Made by a program: the position numbers and the translations under genes. From Vibrio intestinalis (GTDB taxonomy: Bacteria; Pseudomonadota; Gammaproteobacteria; Enterobacterales; Vibrionaceae), in contig NZ_JANAVY020000008.1 of NCBI RefSeq assembly GCF_025195085.2, forward strand, positions 79,260 through 143,259: a DNA stretch of 64,000 nt, given 5' to 3'. Each line of letters opens with the position of its first letter. Position 1 is the stretch's first letter. Below, piece by piece: positions 47,437-55,342 of the stretch. The notes below the pieces were generated by a model that saw nothing but the letters and a program-made list of their open reading frames with translations, made no database searches and was not told where the DNA came from.

Positions 47437-48213
47437 ATGAATGAAGCACAGCGTCATAGAAGGCTATTGGAGTATCTTGAAAACCATACTTACATCAGCA
47501 CCAATGACTATGTAGAGATGCTCGACATCTCTCTATCTACTGCACGTCGCGATATCACCAAACTGGCAGAAGATGGCAAGCTGACCAAAATACGCAATGG
47601 CGCAGAAGTGATTCACACAGAAGAGAGTCATAGCCAAGCTCATGCAGCTTCGCACTTCATCCCTTCAGAGCGTGATATTCACAATTACGGTGAAAAACTG
47701 CGCATTGCTCGCGCGGCTTATGAACTGTGTGATGAGAATGACAGCATTGTAGTAAGCGGCAGTAATACCACCTTCTTAATGGGTGAGTATTTAGCTGGCC
47801 ACAATATTCAGGTGGTCACTAACTTCATGCCATTGGCGTATCAGCTGATTCAAAAAAATCACCCAAGCCTGATTGTGTTAGGGGGCCAATATCTGCCAGA
47901 GCGTCACATCACACTCTCACCAGATACTGAATCAACCGACGATCATTCCAGCCGCTTTGTGTTCTTTACTGGCACTGGCGTGTCTAAATCAGGAGTACAT
48001 ACTTCTGATCTTGTGGTCTATATGGCTGAGAAAAAACTGCTTGAGTATGGCGCGCGTTTAGTCGCCATGGTAGATAGCTCGAAAATAGGTAAGCCGGGTG
48101 GAAAACTGCTGGCCTGCACCAGTCAACTGGATACTTTGATCACCGATCAAAATGCCGATCCAGAAACACTCGCAGCCCTAGAAGAGGCCGGTGTAAACAT
48201 CATCTTGGTTTAG
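47437..48213 (+). CDS. DeoR-family regulator of the PTS/pentose-phosphate operon
   Basis: A 258-residue repressor. Residues 5-55 form the DeoR helix-turn-helix (VEMLDISLSTARRDITKLAE). Residues 80-250 form the sugar-phosphate-sensing DeoRC domain with VSGSNTTFLMGEYL and FTGTGVSKSGVHT motifs. Divergent from the operon it should control, across 213 bases of repeat-containing promoter DNA; the inducer is probably an intermediate phosphate. A strong terminator follows. Confidence 0.88.
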   Translation: MNEAQRHRRLLEYLENHTYISTNDYVEMLDISLSTARRDITKLAEDGKLTKIRNGAEVIHTEESHSQAHAASHFIPSERDIHNYGEKLRIARAAYELCDENDSIVVSGSNTTFLMGEYLAGHNIQVVTNFMPLAYQLIQKNHPSLIVLGGQYLPERHITLSPDTESTDDHSSRFVFFTGTGVSKSGVHTSDLVVYMAEKKLLEYGARLVAMVDSSKIGKPGGKLLACTSQLDTLITDQNADPETLAALEEAGVNIILV

Positions 48214-48245
48214 AGAGCGTTTCAATTCACTTTAAACAATCGCAG

Positions 48246-48277
48246 AGCCCTGAGTGATCATCACTCAGGGCTTTTTT
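48246..48277. terminator. Terminator after the deoR-like gene
   Basis: AGCCCTGAGTGAT and ATCACTCAGGGCT pair directly, followed by T6 on the plus strand and preceded by an A-poor flank on the minus strand. Strong for the regulator gene. Confidence 0.9.
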
Positions 48278-48327
48278 CGATATTGCCTTCAGTATTACCT
48301 CAGAAATAATCTACCTCGTTTCAATCG

Positions 48328-48438
48328 CTACCTTCCAAACAGACGTCGAATAATCCTCGCCGCTATAACCTTGGCGAAAACCACAACTAAGACCACAAGT
48401 AAGACCAAAACGATGACCATCACGTTCAACGTGATCAT
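48328..48438 (-). CDS. Possible 36-residue membrane miniprotein
   Basis: An ATG at 48436-48438 on the minus strand opens a frame of 36 codons. Residues 4-22 are almost all Val, Leu, Ile or Met, followed by a short basic tail with RIIRRLFGR at the end. This is a coherent single-pass topology with a positive-inside tail. The ribosome site is weak, so expression is uncertain. It lies alone in the 416-base gap after the DeoR gene and ends facing that gene's terminator. Confidence 0.35.
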   Translation of the reverse strand: MITLNVMVIVLVLLVVLVVVFAKVIAARIIRRLFGR

Positions 48439-48629
48439 CGCCGCAAAATAAACTCTGCTTCAAACTTGTTTCACCCTTGCAGAATTTGGCACTTTTTCGG
48501 CAGGTTTTGGCTAGTTATCCCTTAGTGATTGATGAATTATTAATGGGTAAATCGCAATGAGTAACCTTGGGTTAAAACTCTGAACCCCTTTAGAAATAAG
48601 GCTCAAGGACAATCACATAAGGAATACTG

Positions 48630-48770
48630 ATGCTAACAGGTTACTGGTCAATCGATGCGTTCATCATCGCTAACGTACTGCTGTGGATACTTGTTGTTGT
48701 TGTCTACTTCAAGTACGAGAAGTCTGGTGATGGGGTGCTCGAAAAGGTCTCCAAAGTATCAAAAACCTAA
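48630..48770 (+). CDS. 46-residue single-pass membrane protein
   Basis: A small ORF with AAGGA upstream of its ATG. Residues 8-28 are hydrophobic (AFIIANVLLWILVVVVYF), flanked by a short polar start and a lysine-rich C-terminus. It ends 10 bases before the DMT transporter, whose ribosome site (AAGGAG) overlaps its stop, so the two are probably co-transcribed and coupled. It may be a small accessory subunit of one of the two transporters that follow. No known family recognised. Confidence 0.65.
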   Translation: MLTGYWSIDAFIIANVLLWILVVVVYFKYEKSGDGVLEKVSKVSKT

Positions 48771-48780
48771 GGAGTCAATT

Positions 48781-49719
48781 ATGAACACCAAAACGCTAGG
48801 TTATACGACAATGATCGTGTCAGCCGCTTTAATGGGCTGCGTCGGACTTTTTGCAAGGAACATTAATACAAGTGGTGATGTCATCGCCTTTACTCGCATG
48901 ATGGTAGGCGCAATCTGTATTCTTGCCATTCTTATCTATCAAGGGAAAGCCCATCTAATTAAAGGAACGAAACTGACCCCCGCCGTGATTGCCAGTGGTG
49001 CGTGTCTCGGGCTCTGTTTGGCAGCTTATGTCTCTTCAACCAAGTACACGACACTAGCAAACGCAGTTTTTCTCATTTACACCGGCCCTGTTTTTTCCAC
49101 CATTTTGGCCGCCATTTTCTTAAAAGAGAAAATATCGAAACTCACCGGAGCATTGCTCACCGCAGTATTCATCGGCTGTCTATTTATCATCGGTATTATT
49201 AGCTATACCCCTGAAGGTGGCCTAACCGTATCGCTCTCCTTCTCGAAAGAAAATTTCTTAGGTGACATGCTCGGTTTGGCCTCTGGTATCGGCTATGGTC
49301 TCTATCTTTTCTTGAGCCGCTACCGTACCGATGTTGGATCGGATTCGCGCTCCTTCTTTAACTTTGCATTCGGTGCAATCGCCATTGGTATCTTCTTTGT
49401 TTTCAATCCACCGTCACTGGCTGAAATGGATACCAGTTCTTGGGTATGGCTAATTTCAATGGGCTTCTTTATTGGCTTTGGTGCACTTTCACTACTAACT
49501 ATTGCTGCCAAGCACCTTAAAGCTGCCGAGCTCGCGTGTGTTTCTTACTTAGAAACCGTGGTGGGCGCAGGTATCGGTATCATGATGTTCGGCGAAAGCT
49601 TAACGGCACTGCAAACCTTAGGTGGCATCTTGGTTATTGGTGGTGGTATGGGTGAAATTGTCTTTACGATGAACAAGAAGAGACAAGCTAAATCTGCAGC
49701 CGTTCAGGCAAATCAATAA
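48781..49719 (+). CDS. DMT-superfamily (EamA) exporter
   Basis: A 312-residue membrane protein with ten helices in two EamA repeats (TMIVSAALMGCVGLFARNIN at the start and a second repeat from about residue 160). EamA proteins mostly export amino acids or small metabolites. AAGGAG precedes the ATG at 48781. Second gene of an apparent four-gene set with a miniprotein, a symporter and, after a convergent AraC gene, an amidinotransferase. Confidence 0.85.
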   Translation: MNTKTLGYTTMIVSAALMGCVGLFARNINTSGDVIAFTRMMVGAICILAILIYQGKAHLIKGTKLTPAVIASGACLGLCLAAYVSSTKYTTLANAVFLIYTGPVFSTILAAIFLKEKISKLTGALLTAVFIGCLFIIGIISYTPEGGLTVSLSFSKENFLGDMLGLASGIGYGLYLFLSRYRTDVGSDSRSFFNFAFGAIAIGIFFVFNPPSLAEMDTSSWVWLISMGFFIGFGALSLLTIAAKHLKAAELACVSYLETVVGAGIGIMMFGESLTALQTLGGILVIGGGMGEIVFTMNKKRQAKSAAVQANQ

Positions 49720-49751
49720 CGCCGTAAACGCAATAAGACAAGGATGCAGCA

Positions 49752-51215
49752 ATGAATATAACGCTCAATTGGATATTACTTCTCATCACCGTCGCTGTGA
49801 TGGTCGCTCTGGCTTTATACAGCAATAAGCTGATGAAAGCTGACGAAGGTGAAGGCGGTTTTCTTCTTGCTGCAAATTGTCTTGGGCCTTTCACAGGGGC
49901 TGCAACAATTGTTGCCACAGGTTTCTCAGGGTGGGGCTTTATGGGCTCCCCCGGAGTTGCTTATAAATACGGAGCGATAGAGCTGCTCGGAAACTTCTTC
50001 TTTGCTCCAGCCATGGTATTAGCCGTACTGTTTTGCGCGCGATTTCTACACCAAAAAGCACAGGCTATGGGCAGCTTAACCATTCCCGAATATATTGCGA
50101 AGAACCATCAAGGTCCTGAGTCAATCAAAAGGCTCACGCAAGGTTTCGCTGCCCTAATTACCATCTTATTGTTGTTAGTGTTTATGATTGGGCAAGTCAA
50201 AGCGCTAGGGTTACTTGCAGGTCAGTGGCTAGGTATCTCTCCCACGACGGCATCTTTGATTATGGTGGGTATCATTATCCTGTATACCTCTATTGGTGGG
50301 CTTGCTGCTGTGGCCTTTACTGACACCATCATGGTAATCGGGATGTGTGCCTCAGCGGCAATCATTGTCATCACCGTATTTTCAGACATCTCACCGACGG
50401 CCCTAATCGACGCTCTCCACTCCATCGACCCGCACTTAGTTGAACCCACTAATTCCGGCCCTTATGGCGCTAGCACTTGGCACGTCTTTTTAGTCTTACC
50501 CTATGCTTTTATCTACGCAACAACCCTTCCCTATATGTCCGTTCGCTTCATGGCGCTTGCAAAAACCACTAAGCTTCATTTAATGGCCGCCTACATGACA
50601 CCGATGGCTTGCTTACTTAGCCTAGTACCACTGGCTGGCTTATATGTCCGCGTGAAAGTGCCGGGGCTAGAGAATGCAGACAACGCAATGCCTATCTTTT
50701 TAACCACGTTTCTTACGCCAACCACATCAGCCATCATTACCCTGTTTATTCTCTTTGCAATGAAATCGACCGCAAACTCTGTTCTTCATGCGATCGCAGG
50801 CTCAGTGTCACACGATTTGCGCCAAGCGATTTGGCCTAAGTGCCGCATGACGGAAACACAGCTGCTAATTTTCAATCGCACTGCGGTATGGGGACTGGGA
50901 TTGGTTGGATTTGTCGGCATGCTCTATGCGCCACCATTTATGCTCTCTATGCTGGCCATTCTTGGCTCAGGAACCTTAATGGCAACCTTAGTCGCGCCGA
51001 TGATGCTAAGTCGTTATATCGAAGGTAATATTTACGCCGCACTCTTCTCGATGCTGATTGGTTTCACATCGGGCAGCGTATTGTTCTTGATGTTTGATAT
51101 GGGATGGGTAGAAGCGCCTATCTACGCCACGGTGATCTCAAGCATCAGCTACATTGCGATTGCCAAAGTCTTCGCGGCCCAAGGTAAGGCGCATTTTTGG
51201 GTTTCCAACAACTAA
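49752..51215 (+). CDS. Sodium:solute symporter (SSSF family)
   Basis: A 487-residue transporter with about 13 helices and the SSSF core segment GFSGWGFMGSPGVAYKYGAI near residue 56. Related to PutP, PanF and other sodium-coupled carriers of amino acids, vitamins or organic acids. It begins 32 bases after the exporter. Pairing an importer with an exporter and an amidinotransferase suggests it brings in a precursor such as an amino acid; the substrate itself is not visible. Confidence 0.85.
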   Translation: MNITLNWILLLITVAVMVALALYSNKLMKADEGEGGFLLAANCLGPFTGAATIVATGFSGWGFMGSPGVAYKYGAIELLGNFFFAPAMVLAVLFCARFLHQKAQAMGSLTIPEYIAKNHQGPESIKRLTQGFAALITILLLLVFMIGQVKALGLLAGQWLGISPTTASLIMVGIIILYTSIGGLAAVAFTDTIMVIGMCASAAIIVITVFSDISPTALIDALHSIDPHLVEPTNSGPYGASTWHVFLVLPYAFIYATTLPYMSVRFMALAKTTKLHLMAAYMTPMACLLSLVPLAGLYVRVKVPGLENADNAMPIFLTTFLTPTTSAIITLFILFAMKSTANSVLHAIAGSVSHDLRQAIWPKCRMTETQLLIFNRTAVWGLGLVGFVGMLYAPPFMLSMLAILGSGTLMATLVAPMMLSRYIEGNIYAALFSMLIGFTSGSVLFLMFDMGWVEAPIYATVISSISYIAIAKVFAAQGKAHFWVSNN

Positions 51216-51243
51216 CGATTTAATCCCTTTAAATCAATGGTAT

Positions 51244-52185
51244 CTAGAACACAGAGGCATGTGCATGAAAGTTATCTTTGTCATTGCACTGCCTTTGAAC
51301 TTGTCCAACGATAGAAATAGAATCATTGATCTCAGAACGCATATCAATATGATCGCTACGATATTTTTTCGGCGTCACTCTGAGAAGGTTTTTAAACTTT
51401 GAATTGAAATTGGAAAGCGAAGAAAAACCCACCTCTGCACTAATTGTTGCAATACTCCAATCTGTACTCACTAAATATCTCGCAGCTTGTCTAACTCTCT
51501 GCTCAATTAAATATTGTTTGAATGTCACACCTTTATTTGAATGAAAGAATCGAGAAAATGTACTTTCAGCCATATGGACTTGCTTTGATACTTGAGCAAC
51601 AGAAAGAGGCTCTGATAAATTACCCTCAATATAATCAAGTGCGACTTGAAGCCTATCTTCTGCTTTCTTAGCGGTATTTATTTCTAAATGATCTTCTAAT
51701 AACCTTACTTTGTTTTTTTCTTTGGCTAATGTATTTAATAGCTCTAAAAAATAAATAACATGAATGAAATCAAATTTATTTTCCATCTGATTAAGTTGAT
51801 GCCTAACTTCATTCACCACCTCACCGGTGAAAAGAGAGCCCCACTTCGCCTCTTCTAACATTTCACGCACCAATCTAAACTGTACGCTATCAACAAATGT
51901 CTGACCTAGAGCATGCAAACGAAAATGCAAAATGTTGTATTGGTTGTTTATTTTAGTCTTTGCGCTGCTTTCAACGGACAACCTAAATGGGTTAAATGGT
52001 GCCAGCAAGACAGCATCACTTTTTTTGAGTTTGTATTGTTTGTTCGCCAAATGAAGTGTACACCCATCACTATTTGGTTGGATGAGAATATAATCCGCAC
52101 CAAAGATCATATGTTGTGATTCTTCTACTTTTTGGAGATCAAATAAATGAAACTCCGGGGTATTCGCCATTATTTTTTGGTTCAT
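51244..52185 (-). CDS. AraC-family regulator of the amidinotransferase locus
   Basis: A 313-residue AraC protein. The start at 52185 follows GGAGTTAAAGGTG; upstream in-frame ATGs up to 52245 are possible. The N-terminal cupin-like sensor is followed by the DNA-binding domain (LSVAQVSKQVHMAESTFSRF near residue 207 and IATISAEVGFSSLSNFNSKF near 254). Convergent with the symporter and divergent from the amidinotransferase, so it probably controls both flanks. Confidence 0.8.
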   Translation of the reverse strand: MNQKIMANTPEFHLFDLQKVEESQHMIFGADYILIQPNSDGCTLHLANKQYKLKKSDAVLLAPFNPFRLSVESSAKTKINNQYNILHFRLHALGQTFVDSVQFRLVREMLEEAKWGSLFTGEVVNEVRHQLNQMENKFDFIHVIYFLELLNTLAKEKNKVRLLEDHLEINTAKKAEDRLQVALDYIEGNLSEPLSVAQVSKQVHMAESTFSRFFHSNKGVTFKQYLIEQRVRQAARYLVSTDWSIATISAEVGFSSLSNFNSKFKNLLRVTPKKYRSDHIDMRSEINDSISIVGQVQRQCNDKDNFHAHASVF

Positions 52186-52542
52186 CACCTTTAACTCCAT
52201 GACAAAGAGACATCTTAGAGTTGCATTGAGGTGATTCTCCATCAACTAGAAAAAATCGAAACGTGATTAAAGTCTTGCTGTAATCTAATCTATAGTTTTA
52301 TTTTTTGAAGCACGCCAATCTAATAGTCATTCATACTTTATAAGTCGCATAATATCCGTCATTTCTGGATAAATATCCACTAATTAAACAAAGCAGATTT
52401 TCGCTATTTTCCAGCATTATTTGGCTATTTTGAAATCATTATTTATTTAAAAATAAACCCATAGACAGAAATAAATAATCAAATTAACGATTTTATTAGC
52501 TCTATATAAACTAATATCAACTTGTGCTTGAAGGAACTTGCT
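52186..52542. other. Divergent promoter region of the amidinotransferase gene
   Basis: A 357-base, strongly AT-rich gap between the AraC start and the amidinotransferase start. It holds direct repeats at 52401-52431 and long A/T tracts. No open frame with a ribosome site was found. Confidence 0.6.
52401..52431. repeat. Direct repeats, AraC-operator-like
   Basis: TCGCTATTTT and TTGGCTATTTT share GCTATTTT (52403-52410 and 52424-52431) at a 21-bp period, two helical turns, about 110 bases before the amidinotransferase start. Confidence 0.5.
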
Positions 52543-53775
52543 ATGAGTGTTTCAAATGATCTATATCCAAATGCTTCCCTACCTTTAGAAAGAAAAGATT
52601 CAGGTGTGCCTATTGTTCGTCCTGGATTACATGTTGAATCTTATAATGACTTTGACCCACTAAAACACGTTATTGTCGGTATTGCTGATAACCAACATAT
52701 TCCTGAAGCTTGTCCAGCAAGTAATGAAAAAATCCCTGCGGATTCTCCAATGCGTGGCAGCAAAGCTGGTCGTCGTACACAGGAATCAATTGACCGTGCC
52801 AATGAATGTCTAAATGGCTTCGCGAAAACGCTAGAAGACCGTGGCATCATTGTTGACCGTCCGGGAGCTGTTGACTGGCACGAACGTATTACCACCCCTG
52901 ATTTTTCAATCAGTTCAGGTTTTGGTGTTATGCCTCCACGCGACTGCCTGTTAACTATGGGTAAAAGCATCCTGATGGCGCCAATGAGCTTCCGAAGCCG
53001 CTACTTTGAATACTTGGCTTACGTTGACTTACTGCGTGAATACTTTGAATCTGATCCTGAGTGTATCATCGAGCAAGCGCCTCGCCCTCGTCTATCAGAC
53101 GACAGCTTCCGTATGGACTATGTCGCTGCTTACGAAACATTAACTGACGAAGAAACCATGGCTCGCTCACTCAGAAAAGAGTACAGCACCAAAGAGACTG
53201 ATATCTTATTTGATGCCGCTGACGTGATGCGCTTAGGTAAAGACATCTTCGTTCAACACGGCTTAACAACTAACTTAGCGGGTATTCGTTGGATCAAACG
53301 TAAGTACGAGCCTCAAGGCTATCGTGTACATACATTAAGCTTCGAAGATAACCACCCAATTCACATTGATGCGACCTTCTGTCCGTTACGTCCAGGGTTG
53401 ATGCTATTGAACCCACACCGTCCACTATTTAAAGGACAACGCGATATCTTTGAGAAAAACGGTTGGGAAATTGTTGAAGCTGTGGCACCTGCATGGGATA
53501 CACCACCACCGCTATGTTACTCCAGCACATGGCTATCAATGAATACACTCATTCTTGATCACAAAACCGTGTGTGTTGAAGCGACTGAAACCGGACAAAT
53601 GGAACAGTTCGATAAACTTGGCTTCGAAGTTATCCCTGTCGATCTGCGTGATGCTTACGCATTCGGTGGTGGTCTACACTGCGCGACTGCCGATGTATGG
53701 CGTGAAGGTAGCTGTGAAGATTACTTCTCAAACCAATTCTTTGGCGCTCATAGTGTTGAGCACTGGGAATACTAG
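52543..53775 (+). CDS. Glycine amidinotransferase-like enzyme
   Basis: A 410-residue enzyme starting at 52543 with GAAGGAA seven bases upstream. It belongs to the L-arginine:glycine amidinotransferase family. All expected catalytic residues are present: Asp134 in MPPRDCLLTMG, Asp227 in FDAADVMRLGKDIF, His274 in HPIHIDATF and the nucleophile Cys380 in GGGLHCATADVWREG. The family moves the amidino group of arginine to an acceptor amine through a cysteine-amidino intermediate. Relatives make guanidinoacetate or start toxin pathways such as cylindrospermopsin (CyrA). The acceptor here is unknown. Compared with animal enzymes the loop after the cysteine reads ATADV instead of WTCDV. Ended by a strong terminator. 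Confidence 0.88.
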   Translation: MSVSNDLYPNASLPLERKDSGVPIVRPGLHVESYNDFDPLKHVIVGIADNQHIPEACPASNEKIPADSPMRGSKAGRRTQESIDRANECLNGFAKTLEDRGIIVDRPGAVDWHERITTPDFSISSGFGVMPPRDCLLTMGKSILMAPMSFRSRYFEYLAYVDLLREYFESDPECIIEQAPRPRLSDDSFRMDYVAAYETLTDEETMARSLRKEYSTKETDILFDAADVMRLGKDIFVQHGLTTNLAGIRWIKRKYEPQGYRVHTLSFEDNHPIHIDATFCPLRPGLMLLNPHRPLFKGQRDIFEKNGWEIVEAVAPAWDTPPPLCYSSTWLSMNTLILDHKTVCVEATETGQMEQFDKLGFEVIPVDLRDAYAFGGGLHCATADVWREGSCEDYFSNQFFGAHSVEHWEY

Positions 53776-53792
53776 GCTAATATCTCCTTTTT

Positions 53793-53818
53793 GGGTGGCA
53801 ACTCTGCCACCCTTTTTT
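53793..53818 (+). terminator. Terminator of the amidinotransferase gene
   Basis: GGGTGGCA and TGCCACCC pair around a 4-base loop, followed by T6. Located 17 bases after the stop. Confidence 0.92.
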
Positions 53819-53920
53819 ATATCCATTCAAAAAGCGCTTTACCTCAAGCTAGGTTGAGGTTTTATAGTCCTTGCCATTCCATGGAAATAACCGATTTGAA
53901 ATCTAAAAAAAGGAATGACA

Positions 53921-54427
53921 ATGAAGACCATAATTCTCTTTTCCAGCGCCAATAAGCAAGGTAACACCGCCCAAGCCATCGCCGCTCTTGAAGTTGACCA
54001 CGCTGTCGACCTGATTGATATTGACCAACTTTCTATCTCCCCTTTCAATTATCAAAGCTACTACCCAAACGATGATTTTTACCCTTTGGTAGAGAAAATG
54101 CTCGTCGCGGATAACATCATTTTTGCCTCACCCGTCTACTGGCATGGTGTCACTGCACCAATGAAAGCACTGATCGACCGCATGACAGAGCTACTGGAAG
54201 TGCCCGAGCTCAAACCCAAGGCGAGAGCATTGGAGAGCAAGCGCGCCTTCGTATTGGCTAGCTCTGCTAACCCCGAGCTATGCCCTATCTTTTCTGGATT
54301 CTTTGAAAGGCTGTTTGCTTACTTTAATATGGAGTTTTGCGGAGCATTACATGCCGCCAGTAGAGACGGCTTTTATGTTGACCAACAGCAGCTTGCGCAG
54401 TTCAGTGCCAAGCTAAATCAGGCTTAA
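53921..54427 (+). CDS. Flavodoxin-fold NAD(P)H-dependent oxidoreductase
   Basis: A 168-residue FMN-binding protein. The start at 53921 has AAAGGA seven bases upstream. The phosphate loop FSSANKQGNT at residues 6-15 and the flavin-contact segment SPVYWHGVTAPMKALIDRM near 75-93 are typical of FMN reductases of the NAD(P)H quinone/nitroreductase group. Forms a likely two-gene unit with the acetyltransferase 18 bases downstream, which hints at xenobiotic handling. Confidence 0.85.
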   Translation: MKTIILFSSANKQGNTAQAIAALEVDHAVDLIDIDQLSISPFNYQSYYPNDDFYPLVEKMLVADNIIFASPVYWHGVTAPMKALIDRMTELLEVPELKPKARALESKRAFVLASSANPELCPIFSGFFERLFAYFNMEFCGALHAASRDGFYVDQQQLAQFSAKLNQA

Positions 54428-54445
54428 CCAGTGAGACAACTTAGT

Positions 54446-55252
54446 ATGAATTCAACCGTGCAACAATACTTGGAAAGGCTCGCTGTCGATCGGCAGCTAA
54501 CTGGCTTAGATTTAGTCACTCACATCATTGAACGTCATTTAGCCACGTTAGCATTTAGCAGTATTAACCCATTGCTCAAACTGCCAACGAGCCTCGAACT
54601 CGACCAAATTGGTCAGCGTTTGTTAACCAAACAAACTGGTGGCTATTGCTATGAGCACCATAAACTGCTGTTTGAAACGCTGCAACAACTAGGTTTTGAG
54701 GTACAACGGCTTAACGCACGAGTGCTCCTTAAAGCCGATCATGGCCCGAGAACTCACCGCACAACCCTATTGCATTGGCAAGGCCAAGCATGGTTACTCG
54801 ATGTAGGGTTTGGTATCTCGACGCCAAGAAAGCCAATTCCACTCAATGGTGAAAGCGTGCAGGACAGTGATCGACGCTATTTCATTGAGCCATCGGCGCA
54901 CAATGGCTTCACCTTGATGTGGCAACAAGATGATCAAGATCCTCAGCCGCTCTACCGCTTTGATTTGGCTGAAGTCACTGAGGCTGACTACCAAATGGGC
55001 CACTTTTATTGCTCGCAATACCCAGAATCCGCCTTTACTCAGCACCTTGTCGTCTCAAGGATTACTCACCATCATCGCTACCTGCTACGTCATTTAGCAC
55101 TCAGCCAAACTGACTTAACAACAGGAAACGTGGAAGAAAGTGAAATAACCGATGCAGAGCAGTTACGACAGGTATTAAAGCAAACCTTCGACCTGAACTT
55201 TAGTGAGCAACAAGCGCAAACGCTGTTTGTTAGTCAATATCGAAAAGATTAG
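54446..55252 (+). CDS. Arylamine N-acetyltransferase
   Basis: A 268-residue NAT. The catalytic triad is complete: Cys68 in TGGYCYEHH, His104 in RTHRTTLL and Asp119 in WLLDVGFG. It transfers acetyl groups from acetyl-CoA to aromatic amines or hydrazines. The ATG at 54446 is chosen; a GTG at 54431 would add five residues. Pairing with a flavin reductase suggests sequential reduction and acetylation of nitro- or quinone-type aromatics. Confidence 0.88.
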   Translation: MNSTVQQYLERLAVDRQLTGLDLVTHIIERHLATLAFSSINPLLKLPTSLELDQIGQRLLTKQTGGYCYEHHKLLFETLQQLGFEVQRLNARVLLKADHGPRTHRTTLLHWQGQAWLLDVGFGISTPRKPIPLNGESVQDSDRRYFIEPSAHNGFTLMWQQDDQDPQPLYRFDLAEVTEADYQMGHFYCSQYPESAFTQHLVVSRITHHHRYLLRHLALSQTDLTTGNVEESEITDAEQLRQVLKQTFDLNFSEQQAQTLFVSQYRKD

Positions 55253-55292
55253 GAATCACTAGAAGATTTGGAGCTTTGCGAAGCGAAAAGAT

Positions 55293-55316
55293 AGAGCCCT
55301 TAGGGGGAAGGGCTCT
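55293..55316. terminator. Hairpin between convergent genes
   Basis: AGAGCCCT and AGGGCTCT pair around an 8-base loop between the acetyltransferase and the PTS EIIBC gene. T-run weak (TCTTTT on the minus strand). A modest terminator for the PTS operon. Confidence 0.5.
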
Positions 55317-55342
55317 AGAGTTAGGAGCTTATTTAAGGTGAG

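Noticed and set aside
48254..48451. 65-residue plus-strand open frame after the deoR-like gene
   Set aside because: It begins inside the terminator hairpin, has no ribosome site and low-complexity Thr/Lys content; the opposite strand holds a more coherent small membrane frame.
48630..53775. Amidinotransferase locus as a tetrodotoxin or saxitoxin gene cluster
   Set aside because: Only one amidinotransferase and two transporters are present, with no polyketide, cyclase or tailoring genes, so a toxin assignment is not supported.
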